From contig JAYKYS010000001.1 in NCBI GenBank assembly GCA_036924285.1, positions 2,465,501 through 2,529,500 on the forward strand: a stretch of 64,000 bases of DNA. Reading direction: 5' to 3'. Under the pieces are notes generated by a model that worked only from the letters and a program-made list of their open reading frames with translations, was not told where the DNA came from and did not search any database. The position numbers and the translations under genes were made by a program. Shown one piece after another: positions 12,620 through 25,094 of this stretch. The stretch is from Asterella californica. Lineage: Eukaryota > Streptophyta > Marchantiopsida > Marchantiales > Aytoniaceae. The first letter of the stretch is position 1; every line of letters starts with the position of its first letter.

Positions 12620-13057
12620 TCATAATGACCGATCTTGTGCATTCTTGTCGCAGTAACGATCCTGGAATAATACCCTTGGCACTAGAAGATGAATCTCAAC
12701 AACAGCATGAAGTACACAAAACTCCAGACAACACCATGAGTGTAGCGTAGCAAACTGATCCATGATGGATCGACGAATGGATCCAACCGAGCAAATGAGT
12801 ACCTTCTTTCCAAGTGTAGTCATCACTTTCAAGAGATTCCAGGTCTTGGACAGCGTGAATGGATCTGTGAGAATGCTAGTGAAAAAATGAAGACCAGCAC
12901 AGTATACCATAACAATATACCAGCAAGCGGTTCCTGAAACCAGAAAGCAAGTTACTGCTCTTTGCATGATGAAAGTATCCCGAAGATAAACAATGCAAGA
13001 AATGAATCTCATAAAAGTCCTCGCACTCCGAACACTAATCCTCTTACAGTTTCGCAT
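12620..13057 (-). CDS. Possible hypothetical protein with hydrophobic segments
   Basis: A minus-strand open frame of about 145 codons; the first true ATG is at 13057. It contains hydrophobic stretches (T-C-F-L-V-S-G-T-A-C-W-Y-I-V-M-V-Y-C-A and a Cys/His-rich C-terminal segment). I recognise no family, and no splice structure or supporting neighbour is visible. Its length alone is unusual for this AT-rich stretch, but chance or an old transposon fragment is as likely as a gene. Confidence 0.15.
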   Translation of the reverse strand: MRNCKRISVRSARTFMRFISCIVYLRDTFIMQRAVTCFLVSGTACWYIVMVYCAGLHFFTSILTDPFTLSKTWNLLKVMTTLGKKVLICSVGSIRRSIMDQFATLHSWCCLEFCVLHAVVEIHLLVPRVLFQDRYCDKNAQDRSL

Positions 13058-14354
13058 CAAGATTTACTTTACGCGCTTGTCCTTTTCCTCTCCTCGGGCG
13101 AGAACTCCAAGTTGCATACATCTTTTTTCTCCGTTTACATATGATAACACGACCATAAACAACAAACAATTCATTCAAAATACTTAATTGACTATTGATT
13201 GATATCTTTTACTATCAAAAGGGACACTCCAGTTCAGTTAAATAGTTCGCACTATGAGCTAGTTACAGTGCAAAAAGTAAAGCAGTATACAGAATGGGGG
13301 ACTAATCCTTTTTGTTCATTCTGGTATTTTCTCTTCATTGTGAGAAATGGCACACACGCAAATATAATCCTTGTGGGATGATAGAGGATTAAGGATATAG
13401 ATGATTTTGCTATCTGGAGAGATGGTCGACGAATATTAGATAAAGAAATAGTGTACTGTATAATTCAACTACGAAGAGCTTGAATAAAAAATCTGTTTTC
13501 ACAATAATTGCACTAAATAACTCCTAACCTATCCAAAAAGTTCACGTTTAAAGAGGATATCAGTCTTCCGTTACTAGACATGCAAGACGTGGTTGTATAT
13601 CTAACATAGATTCCCATCTAAACTAACATGCCACTGAACAGAAGACAAGAGATTTTATCCTTAGATATAATCTTCTTGGGTGAGCGCTCCTAGCGCTGAG
13701 GATGGTTTCTTTTCCCGTTTAACCATGTAAAAAGTTACTTAGTTCAGACAATCATAGATTATCTTATCTCTTTACTAGCTTTTAATAGATTATTTTCTCC
13801 ATACATCTCAATTTTAGAAAAACAAGCTAATTACAGTAATCATCAGTACTCACACACGGGTATAATAAGATTACAATAATGAGTCATAAAAAAACGGAAA
13901 AATTTCTTCTTTCACCTTTTTTTAAATCAAAACCTAGGCAAACTTCTCTATGTAAGCTCTATTTTTATCACTGATGGCACAAATCCACTTTACTTAAAAG
14001 GAATCGTTCGTTATTAATTAGAAAACCCTGGGTTTTTTCCTGGTCTTCACACCGATTTATATGTGAGATGAGTAGGCGCCTTCGTCAAGCTACCAGTTCC
14101 GAAGCCAGTGGACAGACCAAACCCGACAGCAACTTAATCATTGTCGGATGATTTCTGATAACTCTGAAAAGTTAACCCTAGTGCCACCGGTGACGGGACC
14201 CTAGAATGGGTATAGTATATGAATTCGGGGTGACCCGGAATGACTCAGTTAGCATCAAGTAGAGTTTAGTAAAGAAGGTTGCGAATGCATATTATTATAA
14301 AATGAGTTTTTAATTGAGATAATAATACACATGTGTTGCAAAAGAAACTCTTCG

Positions 14355-14770
14355 TTTAGGCTCCGAGTTCATCAGGCTTCCTTGTTTTCCCTCACACTCG
14401 CCATCTCACGAATTCTAGCTCAGCTTATATTAAGGCTCTTTTCCCTTTCACGGTTGTTCGCGATCTCACACTGTTTGGGGTTCTGTTTGTTACTTAAATA
14501 TATACAGCTTGTTGTCTATTCCGTCATCCTCTTGGCCGCATCTTGCCAACCAGATGGTCCCATGGCCGTTCTTCGGCTCTTATTTAGGTTCGTTCGTTTA
14601 GAGGATTTTCCGCGATTGGTAATTGTGGTAAGGTTTCGAGTCTCCCTCTTAATCAATAGCATTTTGGGGGCCTCCTGGTTCTCTACTCTTGTATCTCTTT
14701 TTCTAAAAAAATAATAAAGCTTTTGGGCGTAGTATCGTCTTTTCCAGAAAATTTAAAAGTTTAAAAATTT
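14355..14770 (+). mobile_element. 5'-truncated LINE/SINE-like retroposon with 15-bp target site duplication
   Basis: A 416-bp insert is bracketed by perfect 15-bp direct repeats AAAAGAAACTCTTCG at 14340-14354 and 14771-14785. Near its right end it has a T-rich run followed by CTAAAAAAATAATAAAG and then an A/T-rich tail, as in plant LINE 3' ends. Long, variable target duplications plus an A-rich 3' end are the hallmark of target-primed reverse transcription, so the insert is read left to right as a 5'-truncated LINE 3' region or a SINE. The 127-codon plus frame starting at 14331 crosses the left TSD into the insert and is not a host gene. Confidence 0.75.
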
Positions 14771-14785
14771 AAAAGAAACTCTTCG

Positions 14786-17376
14786 TAATATGTATAATCC
14801 ATGTCACGATTAATGACAAAAAAATTATCATCTATTAGTTAGGAGTGAATTAAATATAATATATCTCCCGAGGTTAGTCTATTGACTGCGAAACAAGTAG
14901 AAACAGAATATTTCTTTCTCTGAATGTTTCCCAGCTACGAGCAATGAACTTGTCCCCTAATGTCAATTGGGACGTATATAAAGTTACTTTATTTTCACAC
15001 TATTTATACTACTTCGTAGTATAAGAGGTATACACTGCCAAGGAGAAACATACGGAACTAGAGTAGAATGTGAAGCTAGATCTTAACCTGGAAAACACTA
15101 GAATTCAACTCCTCGGCGTTTCCTACGCTTGGACGCGGCACATAATCTAGTCTGCTAAGTTCTCCGACTGTGGTTCGGTTGAATCGCGAATCGCGTGCGC
15201 AGCAGCTCCTCGGAAGAAGAGATTCTGAAACATGTTGAGATCTGAGAGATCAGCTTAGTACTAGTCAGAACGTCATGATCTGAGACCTAAAACGAAACCC
15301 GAAGATTCAGAAAAGCTTGCAGTTGAATCGTGACTGTACGAGTGAGGTCCAGAATCATCCATCTCAAATCGACGGGGAAGATTGTTGGAGGCCCATACGA
15401 ACAACAAGGCGCACTATAGATTTCTGTTGACGACAGATCGGCTTGAAGGATGAGACGTCAAGCTTATATGGTCGTGCTTCTGGTCTCTGACGCCGGTACT
15501 TGAGCACGCAAGTGAATCTTCTTGAGAAGATCCGGAGCTAACCTCAACTGATGGTCACAGGATATTGGCTGTATCCGCAGCAATCTAGCGTTATGGCGCA
15601 TACTGTCTGCGTGTGAGTGGAAGCTTAGATATGGAGTGTCTATTTCCTGAGGAGCCGCGGAGAGTGGTCGAAGAAGCCGACCAGCCGTACAGTCAATTTG
15701 CTTAGTGTCTTGCACAAGGCCAAAGTACCACAAATCGCTATGCTTCTGCAAACTGGTCTGGTCTGGAATCTTATGGTCGAAAGCAGAAACAAATAAATTA
15801 TTCCAGATTCCAGGCCTTTGCATAGTTGAATTACACTGCAGATGAATATCATACTGTTACAGTGTATAACCTGTTTGACGAACTAATTTTTCCTCTTGAT
15901 TCTGTTCAGGTTTTAATCAAATTCCTGTATGGATCTGCAAGTCAAGGATGCCTTGCAAAACACCGAAGAAAGGTTCTCGTAGGAACATTTGTGGCTCATC
16001 ATACGGAAAAGTTGATACTCTTATATTACGCGGCGAGCTGTTTCGGCGGATCCTTCCAAAGAAAGAACTACAGTTCGCTGTCAAAAGACTTGAGGGCCGC
16101 CGCGGGCGCGGAGATGGAGGTGAAAACCCCGAACTAAAGAGAGAAACGCCGCGGCTTGTAGCTATGGATCACTGAGTCTCCCAAACTTTTTGTCTCTCAA
16201 ATAGCATGCAGGTCTTTTGCCGTTGGGAATTTACGTGGGTCTCCAGCTAGAACTACAATGAGGGCTACTGACAAGTCTTTTAACCATGCACTAGTACGTT
16301 GCTAAAACTCCATAGGGAGTACTTTCTGTATCTATTGTTCCTTCTTCCTTCCTTCTCACTAGTCTTGCTCGTTGTGTAGATCTGACAGTGTACGTGATTC
16401 AGTGTCTACCGGTATCCTTCTGTTAGTCGTCCCTCGTCATTGTTAACGACGTTTCGCATTTGTTCTTTCTCGAGTTTCTTCATTCCATAGTTAGGTAAGA
16501 ATCACTCCTAGTTAGGTAAGTACCAGGCACTCCACAGGAAGCTTAAGACCAAGCAATCAAACTGCAGGTTCACTATATATGAAAGAGCTCAGGATGAACA
16601 AATTACTTAAGTATTAAGACCTTCTCACACAGATTATCTACATATGATCAGGTAGCTGATATTTTTCCTAAGACGTTGACGATCGCGAGTGATTATCACT
16701 CGTCGTTTATAACTTCTGAAAGTTCAGACAGGAGTTTAACTAGCCTGTGTGAAGTAAATTTTGAGGTGTTAGAAGGTTAATTTAATGTCTAGATCTATTT
16801 GCCACTGAATCACAATATTAATATTTGATTGTTGGAAAGACGCGTTTATTTCATGTCGATGTAGCTAGCCAAACAGCTACAGTAAGCTAGACATTCATTT
16901 GTGAAAGTCTAGTACGCAGTTCACAGCTAACTTGAATTGATCATGATTTTTAATTTGTAAGGATCAGTAAATTAACCACTGGCAGGTAGTTCGTATTTTC
17001 CTTCCACTTACAGTTCTCTAGCTCTGTTCTCACCAAGAGGTTGATAAGTCTGTAAAGAGTTCAAATTCAGTTGGAAGAACATTTTACTGTGCTGAGTTTC
17101 TGCATTTGTTTCGGACAGTCACTATCTGCTAGGTTTCTGAACAACTAACCCTGGGCCCCAACTGCCCTGGTACCCTTTCGTTCCAGAATCTGCTTCTACA
17201 TACTATAATTGCCTACTATTGACGAAGCTATAACGGGACATTTGCATGCACGAACTAGCGAAACTGTAACTATTTACTCCAACTCACTATGACGACGTGA
17301 CAGATCAGCGTTATCTTACTAGCTCTGTAACTCTGTCTTAATTAATATGGATGAACATGTACAGATTCTGAGAGGA
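14786..17376. other. Non-coding stretch with weak ORFs only
   Basis: No supported gene. A 75-codon plus frame at 15948-16175 is GC-rich and basic (K-R-L-E-G-R-R-G-R-G-D-G-G near its end), and a 119-codon minus frame lies at 15464-15823. Neither has a motif I recognise; either could be an exon of an unseen gene or chance in a GC-richer patch. Confidence 0.3.
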
Positions 17377-17444
17377 GCATAGAAGGACTCAGAGATGTCT
17401 CTCAGTCCTTCTATGCCCAGCCACATCTCTGAGTCCTTCTATGC
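17377..17444. repeat. 22-bp perfect inverted repeat plus internal third copy
   Basis: The arms at 17377-17398 and 17423-17444 are exact reverse complements over 22 bp. The core GTCCTTCTATGC, directly repeated in the right arm, also occurs between them at 17401-17416 and is followed by CCAGCC both times. The region is thus an inverted duplication plus a tandem duplication of the same motif. Confidence 0.9.
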
Positions 17445-17796
17445 CCAGCCCATGCACATATGGATCTGAGCAAGATTCATGATCAGCTGACATCAGGAGG
17501 AGACTGAGGTGTGAGCTGCAACTCCCTGCGTGGTGATTCGGTCACGGCCTGTGATCCTCTGGTGAGGCCTGACTTATTGTCCACCTCTGTTCATCGTCTC
17601 GGTAATAAATTTCGAGTCTTTCAAACGCCAAAAAAAGAAAAACTGGGATTCAGTTTGCCACGTATACAGTAGACGGCAAAGCCGACAGTTTCCTTAGTAG
17701 AGCTTCTCAAGTCTGCCTTCGCTGTTGTAACTAAAATGCCGAAGCTAATGCTACTATCAACTCGACATTCACAACTAGATACACGATTGCGGCGCC

Positions 17797-18018
17797 ATGG
17801 CCAGTCTTTACTGTCCATCCGGAAATGGGAAGTCGCATGATAGAATGGTTAATTACCTCGCGATTATCCAGCTAGCAAACCTGGGGCATAAAATAGTTGT
17901 GGGTGACGTGAAAGGAGGTACCTTATACGTAGTCGGGAAAGAAAAAATAGTCGATGCCTGCAGAATCTCAAATGCATGTAGCTTCTTAACAAGCCAACTT
18001 GAAGGCGAATCAGCATGA
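17797..18018 (+). CDS. Possible small hypothetical protein, 73 aa
   Basis: An ATG-initiated frame of 73 codons. It starts MASLYCPSGNGKSHD and has a central stretch (Y-L-A-I-I-Q-L-A-N-L-G-H-K-I-V-V-G-D-V) with the look of a beta-alpha unit, but no nameable domain. It sits in a GC-richer island with no visible neighbours or introns. It could be a small gene, a single exon, or chance. Confidence 0.15.
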   Translation: MASLYCPSGNGKSHDRMVNYLAIIQLANLGHKIVVGDVKGGTLYVVGKEKIVDACRISNACSFLTSQLEGESA

Positions 18019-19213
18019 GCGGAGGACAATGCTATGCATATCGTGATCATAATCATCGGAGAAAAGATTTTCAGTGTTTTACAGTTCCATCGTTATTAAG
18101 CTCAACTAGTACACGAGTAAGAATCTACAAGAACTTTTATCTCTTGAACTTTTCAAAGCTTCGAGAACAGTACCATGAAGTTAACTAAGATCTATATATC
18201 TGCAACAAATACGTTGAATATATATGTTAGTGGGTCCGACAGGCAATTGCAACCAACTGGTTTTTCACGTGTCAGCGGTTGTTTGATGTCTCTGGTCCCT
18301 GTTCGTAGCATTAAGCCTCAAGACAGATCGGTTATAACGATCTCATCCACTTAATAAGGCCGTCATTAGCTAGCTAGCAGCAACATCAGGTAAAAATGGT
18401 CATATGATCATGGAAATAACAAGCACATCGATATCCTATAGCTACAGAAGCTGGTGGAAACCGGTACACTTTCTTGATTCCTGTGAAGAAAATTCAAGGA
18501 CAGAAATGTCTTGAATGCTACTATTGTAGCGAACTGCCCGTGTTGCAAGATATGGGACCCAGCCCTACGGAAATCACGGCGGATCGAAGAGAACTAAAGA
18601 GATGGGAAATCTGACTCTGTGGTTGTCCGCGGTGAATTGGTTTCCCGCGAAGGATGGTTCACGGGCGCCACCGTAACGCTTTAAGCTCTTGCAGAGCGGA
18701 GAATTCTCGTGTACCCACCGATTCTGACGCTAGACGTAGATCGGATCGACTTTCCGCATGACCTTCGAGTGACGGTTGGTGGGATTCCAGCGCTTCGGAA
18801 ACAGTAAACCTCATCAGCAACTGAGTCTGGACTCGTTTGCTTGGGTTTTCTTGTCTAGAAATACTACTAAGCTCACTAGCAGCTTTGCGAAGAGAACTTC
18901 GGAGTGTTGCTTAGACATTGCAACTCAAAGTTCACTTTCCCATCCTGATTTGTGATCTGACGAGCTCCCGTTAATACATGTAGCAGGTAAACTTCGGTTT
19001 TGAGGTTCATACTCTTAGAAATGCGCTCCAGTTGTTACTCTGCATCCTTTCCAAATGTACAGATTGGAGTCCTAATTCCAGTCGGAGCAGAAGTGCCAAG
19101 GGAGTCCTCCGAAGCTGTGGTTGCTGATTCCATGCTCGCCGGCGCCTACAAGGAGGTATCGTTCCCGTCAGAGAGATTGTGCGCGCGCGATGCATGTGAA
19201 AGCTAGATTCATC

Positions 19214-19588
19214 ATGGCTCCTAGCTCGAGCATCGTTTGTGGAGGAGTAGGAGGCCCATGGACACAAGGTCCAGTCCAGATGAGTATCATGCGACCTCTT
19301 GGCAGAAGGATGATTGCGGCGCAAGCTCCAGTAACTAGCCGTAATAACCTTGGGGTAGACAGTGCTTTAGCTATAAAAGTTGGGGTGATGATCGCTGCCA
19401 TCTTCTTTATGCTGGTGGTATTTCTGAGTCTGTGCGAGAAGAGAGAGAAGATCAGAGCTTATTTCGCTCACGAGAAAGCTAAAGTTGGGCCGGTACCTGA
19501 AGGAGTGGAGTTCCAAGATCTACAAGAGACTCGACCGGAGCCCGGTGCCTCTGCTGCACAAGATCGACATCAGGATGAGGATGAATAG
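19214..19588 (+). CDS. Possible small single-pass membrane protein with acidic tail
   Basis: I chose the ATG at 19214 (MAPSSSIV...), giving 124 residues; the frame is open upstream to 19121 but that part looks less protein-like. Around residues 57-80 there is a clear membrane helix (K-V-G-V-M-I-A-A-I-F-F-M-L-V-V-F-L-S-L) followed by a basic stop-transfer segment (C-E-K-R-E-K-I-R). The C-terminus is Pro/Glu-rich and ends Q-D-E-D-E. By the positive-inside pattern the tail would be cytosolic. I recognise no family. The ORF at 25095 has the same plan (short N-terminus, one helix, acidic tail). Real gene status is not proven. Confidence 0.35.
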   Translation: MAPSSSIVCGGVGGPWTQGPVQMSIMRPLGRRMIAAQAPVTSRNNLGVDSALAIKVGVMIAAIFFMLVVFLSLCEKREKIRAYFAHEKAKVGPVPEGVEFQDLQETRPEPGASAAQDRHQDEDE

Positions 19589-22500
19589 GCTTATGCACAA
19601 CACCACCAGATCCAGAGTTCCTAGAACCAAACTGCAAGGTCGCAGTGACAGAAGAGAGGCGCACTTCTTTCTGCCCGCATGTGGAAGGATACAAAAGCTT
19701 CCCAAAGCTCCAAAACCGTTGAGTTCGGTTTGACGAGGACCCTAATATATGATCTTCCGAGCGAGGAGGTGCGTTCCTGTTGACGTCCAATGAAGCACAC
19801 GTCGTATTAAGCGTAACCAACCATTCTGAAGACAGTAGCACGATCCCAAGACGATGGTAGATGGACAGTGGACAAAGGAACATTGAAGACTGATCAAAGC
19901 TCGAAATGAAGTTCCTACTTGATCAGAAGCTTGTCCGGGAGGAGAAAAAGGGTATATATGTGGTAACCGCCATGGCACAGAGGGATTCTAATCATCCACT
20001 CAAGAATCCCTTCATTTATTAACGAGGAGAATTTTGGTGAAGGCGTAAGTAGAAAATAAGGTGAGCATGATGTTGACTCCAAGTTCAATTCGTCGCGAGC
20101 ATCATGATCACATCTACTGAGACGTGTGCACGTGGTGGTGGGTGGAAAGATCTCGCACTGTCGATCTGATCAAAGCTTTCAGAAATCAAAGTGGAGGCGG
20201 TCCGCGGAGAGGTTGTAAGTTGTGACCCAGATCTAGAGAGTCTTTTGGATGGAAGCAGATAAATCTAAACATGAAACTCGACTGGGACGAGTTGACACAT
20301 AAAGCTCGTGCCACTGGTCCTGTAGACGAGCATGTTCTCATCGCGAGATATAGCGCGTGTGCAGCAACTTGTTCGCAGGGCATGATCATGATTCGTTGAA
20401 AATTCTAGCTTTTAGATCGCAAGCTCATGATCAGAAAGGCCAAGAGGTCTCCAGCACACACAGAGTACTCCCTATGGGTGAGATTTGCAGAACAATCTGA
20501 TTCTACTGATGTTCAAAATTTTCGTGAGGCGAGGGGAGAATTTAGTTATTGTTTTAGGTAGACTAAGTGCAGATGATTTGACGACACAGGCTCTAGATGA
20601 AGGAACTCTTCGATCACTTGTATTAACGTTCGGATTAGCACAGAAAAGGTAGTCTAATTAGAAGGGAATGTTACGTTTTGCTATGCATATTTAACCATTG
20701 AATTGCCATTAAAGCGACAAAAAGTGGAAAATTTTCATTCTCTAGTTTGATAAATATTTGGCATGCCATTAATTCATTTGTATAGTTCACTGTCTCTCAC
20801 CGTGTTCATTGTACAAAGTGCGTACCCTCACACTTTCTACAGCGAAGCACCTTGTTTTGTTCCATTTTGTGTTAAAAAGTTAAGTCACTAAATATAAGAT
20901 GTTTCCAATATTGAACCATCCTTCTGTCGATTGTTGAATTTAATTTACTACGCTGTCATCTTGATCTTTGTACATTTAAAGGTCGTGGTCCCTGTTGAAT
21001 AGTATGTCCAGATGCTACTTTTGGACTTTCTCTGAATTTCCAATGAGAGTAACGGTTGGATTATACAAATACCGCACTGATAATATAGTTCACGCACACT
21101 CTCTTTCACGCACATGATTTGCATGAAACATTTTCGGTGAACACAACCGATATGCACGAAATACAAGAAAAATATAAACACGACTGACTGCAAGAATTAA
21201 CAGAACGGTGTAATGTGCAAATGTGCAAATAGATTTACAGTTATGAAAAAATATTTATAAGTAATCCCATAAGTAAATCTAAGAGATGTACTTTAAAATC
21301 AATAGGGTATTCAGCAAGTAGCATTGAGACTAGTTGTTTTAATTCTCATTTTTACTTTTTGTCTTTGCCAACTGAGGATTGAGTTTTCACCGCTTGTATC
21401 ATTGTTTAGATCTTGAAGATCATGCTCTCCGGTCACGTGTTCAAGTAATTAGGTGAAAATCAAAGTTCCATGCTCGAAAGAGATTAGTAAGTAAGAGATT
21501 AGTCGTAGTATGATTATCTTTACAACTTAACCCATTCCATGAGATTAGAAGCCACTTAACATCTGATTTCTATAGTATCTCCAACTAACCGCATAAAATA
21601 GAAATATGTTTTGATTAAAAAAATGAAACAGAAAACTAGTCGAAGGAAAATCACACAATAGTTATGGCGTTCGATATGTCAAATGCACGAATCCCAAATA
21701 AAGATGTTTTCAGGTTTCGCTCGCCACTATTGCGCGCACTATATTATCATTACGGTATAGGTACACTGCTGGATTTCATGTGTATGATCAATACTGCAGA
21801 ACTGGAGCGTGCAGCTGGATTTCACATATTACAGCTAGGATGACCGATCGCAAGCTCTGGACTATCCTGTTTTAAACAATGAGCACTCCTGAAAGTGTTA
21901 CAGTACAAGCTTTCGTTACCCTCTGGCGATGGAAGCTGGTTTTGTGTGTGCCAAGCAAACCTTCCGTACTATGTATGGAGTACGTAGTTTGTTAGAATGT
22001 CCTCATTTCGTTTTTCCGCCACAGTAACTGTACTTGGCAGTTGTTGTAGCTAGTGACAGTGAACCAAGTACATGTTTCATGTCTACCCATCATTACAGTT
22101 TTTTGCTTGGCACCTACCTTTGCTCTCTGCACGTATGAAATCTGCTTACCGTCCTCCCTCGAGATATGCAAGGCTTCTGTTTCCTATCGGAAATAATGCA
22201 CCGGGATGGTATAAGTTGGAATTTTCACTTATGCTTATCTGCAAGGTTTTACTTTGCTCTAAGTTCACTAGAGATCTAGATAAAGATTATTAAATATAAT
22301 ATAAGTGAGAACCCTCTTTAACTATGTACAATATTTTAAGTTATTAGAAAGTATAAGTACCTAAACAAGTATACGTATTTTTATTAGTGACATATGTAAT
22401 ACAGTTATCACACATTTAACATGACATAAAACACGTGTCCATATCTAGACGTTAGTAGCTTAAACGTCTAAACATCCACACGCTGCAAGACATGCCACAC

Positions 22501-24065
22501 GCTGAGAGGAGGATATAGAGGCATTTATTGTATTTCCGTGCTTGTTTTATAATCTTGTATATGAGTTCATTTTTTCGCTTAAGAACTCTGATATTGTATA
22601 TGCAAATTCCACATATTTTTGCATTTATGTTACAGTATAGTAGTACTTAGTTGAAAATTTAACCTTCTATAAAACTTAGTAGAAGCTAGTCAGCGTGCAA
22701 CTCTTTTCTCTTGCACGTAATATCCAGTTCCAACTTGAAGTATCTTTATATCGCATCAAAGTGAATAATGTATGAGTTTCCCAATACCATACTAAGTATG
22801 TATTGCAATGCTCGGATCCATTGCTGCAAAATTTATCATCATACTGCTTATATTTATATTACTAGTTCTATCATAATATCTTTCTGGTTATATTGACAAT
22901 GTACATAGTTCTCTTTCTTATTCTTCTTGATTATATTATTTCTTCCCACTACCTTATCTTTAACGTTTAATATAATCATAGGATGCGGTTTGAAGTCCTT
23001 TGCTCTCATCACACGGAAATTCTCGCAAGCTTGGCGGTTGGTTCTTGTGCACACAATTGCAACTTTTTGGAGAGGACCGGGTGCACAAACCTGCTGGCTC
23101 ACTGTCAGTGAGAGTAATGTAAGAATTTACCACCCTTGAAGGTTGCGTGCCAAAATGAAAGAGGCCTACCCATAGAAACCGCATGGGCAAGTTCCACTTG
23201 GTAAATATTTTCCGACATGGTTGAGTTTGTTCGCATTAATCACAACTGATGCGTATGGTACCATGTCGTCATTGGCAAGTGTCACATTACTCCATGTGTA
23301 ACTGCTGCACGCCTAATTAGCAACAGCTAGGAGGTTCACATTACTCAACCATGCACTTAGTCTACCTTGATCCTAAAGCAACTCACCAAGCAAAATCAAG
23401 AGTATATTCCCATTTATATGCAAGATTCTCTATATGGGAGTACATTGACCTTAGCTTCGTATGTATGTATATGTTGTTGCCAAGTAATTTCTCTAATGTC
23501 AATTATGCTTACAACCTAATATTCACCTAAACGGTTTGTTGGGGCAAGTGCAAATTTAAATCACAACAATGGAGCAAGCGGAACAATCAACAACAGTTAC
23601 TATTACAGTCTAAAGTTCACTTTTACCTCTCACAGAAAATTAGAGAACGTGTATAGGAGTCATAGTGCTTCCTAGCTATAGTATAAAGATGGTATAAGGT
23701 ATAATATCAGTGACTCTTCTTTTCTAACCTCACTGACCATCCTTTCTGTATAATATCGTGTAGCTCTGTATCATCATGAAAAACTTATAATTCATAGAAA
23801 AAATATTTATTAAGGCTTTGTTGCAAAACTCAAGCATGTTTCGGGGCCCAGTTAAATAGATATTTTCTTTTCTCTGCCAAGATGGTATATTCAGATTTTA
23901 ATTGTACTTCCTTGAATCACTAGAACGAGATAACATCCTGGGTAATTAAAAACCAGTCATCAGTCAAGGACATGAGGAAGGGTATATGACGGCCATCTTG
24001 GGCTCCTGTTAATGCTCAACATTGCTCACCTATCCCGCACTAGAGCCTACAGCACTCTACATACA
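19589..24065. other. AT-rich non-coding stretch
   Basis: No gene, RNA gene or transposon end was recognised. A few short ORFs (for example 20948-21193 minus and 22072-22293 plus) show no motif and match the random background for this base composition. Confidence 0.4.
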
Positions 24066-24145
24066 CATGGGTATTTGTTGTTATTTCCCATTGGCAACCT
24101 TTTCCTTGTGAGGAAAAGGTCGGGAAAGAGCAACATATACCCATG
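24066..24145 (+). repeat. 80-nt imperfect foldback, precursor-like hairpin
   Basis: CATGGGTAT at 24066 pairs with ATACCCATG ending at 24145. Inside, TGTTG pairs with CAACA, TTTCCC with GGGAAA and ACCTTTTCCT with AGGAAAAGGT, closing on a TGTG loop. The left arm carries one extra 6-nt bulge. The stem is about 35 bp, long enough for a plant Dicer product or a small MITE remnant. I recognise no known miRNA in it. Confidence 0.7.
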
Positions 24146-25094
24146 GTTAAGATTGAATACAAATATTGCACCATTTCCATCACTGAATTGCATATGACTG
24201 CTGAACAAATTCATGTATATTTCAAGGCTGTTCTCTCGAGGGACACGTCAATGGATCTGTTTCTTTGTTTGGGCATCGATAAGGGTTTTCGTGATATCAC
24301 AAGCATGTAGAGAGGTAAACTCAGATTGTAGAGTTTTTGCTGTTACACACCAGAGTGGAACCCTTTCCGGTCAGTTTCTGCTTCGGCCATGGCCAAGGTA
24401 ACTGGCATAGGATGTTATGCTGCTCTACCTCTTACTAGGTGCGAATCTTCCGGATCCTTGCCTGCCTCTTAATTCCTTCTGTTGAGCTTCTCACTTCTGA
24501 GTATAGTTATTGCTCTAGATCACATCACTTTTAATATGGTTAGAAAATTACTTAGAACCAAACTCTATGAAGAGTTGTATGAGTATACAGCTTATTGACA
24601 AACATGGTAGAAAATTCTAACACATCCTATCGGTTCGAAGACAATTCCAATTTTATGTAGATGTGTTTTCCACGAGTAAAAATGACTTCTTCTAACAACG
24701 GAAGGAGAGTATATATACATAGCATGAGCTTGTCTTGCATGAAAATTTATAAGTTCAGAGTTTGGTTAGTACCTACTAGCTAGTACTCAATATATGGTTG
24801 GTATTAATGATCGCTACATGTAAAGTACGAGATTGCGGTTGTTCAGATATAAATCCTCCTTCACGTTTCACAGCTCACACGGAGATGATGTCTAAGCCGA
24901 AGTTGCGAACTTAAAACATGATCAGACGATAAGAGGTTCACTCGTCAAGGATAGATCATTCGATTTGGATACTCGACTCTATTGTACGGTTCAGTGCAAG
25001 TAAGGAACTGCTCGAAATGCAGCAGCTTAGGTTAGGGTTATGCATTCCTTTAAAGACCCCAACATGTAGTTCGCAAGACCTTTGTGTTTCCATC

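Larger units (their letters stand above)
10386..14339. other. Non-coding stretch downstream of the OXA1-like gene
   Basis: This contains the presumed OXA1 3' UTR, with AATAAA at 10807-10812, then AT-rich DNA. Recognisable contents are a palindrome, two small tandem duplications and a diverged dispersed repeat, listed separately. A minus-strand frame at 12620-13057 is the only long ORF and has no family I recognise. Confidence 0.4.

Noticed and set aside
14331..14714. 127-codon plus-strand ORF as a host membrane protein
   Set aside because: It crosses the target duplication of a retroposon insertion, so its frame is an accident of that insertion.
15826..16137. 103-codon ORF at 15826
   Set aside because: Its reported start is TTG, no in-frame ATG follows until the last few codons, and it has no recognisable content.
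19641..19666. TGACAGAAGAGAG resembling the start of miR156
   Set aside because: The match stops after 13 bases and no complementary strand lies nearby to form a precursor hairpin.
23216..23353. Inverted CATGGTTGAGT / ACTCAACCATG as ends of a MITE
   Set aside because: Only 11 bp of inverted match, the interior arms do not pair, and no target duplication is visible.
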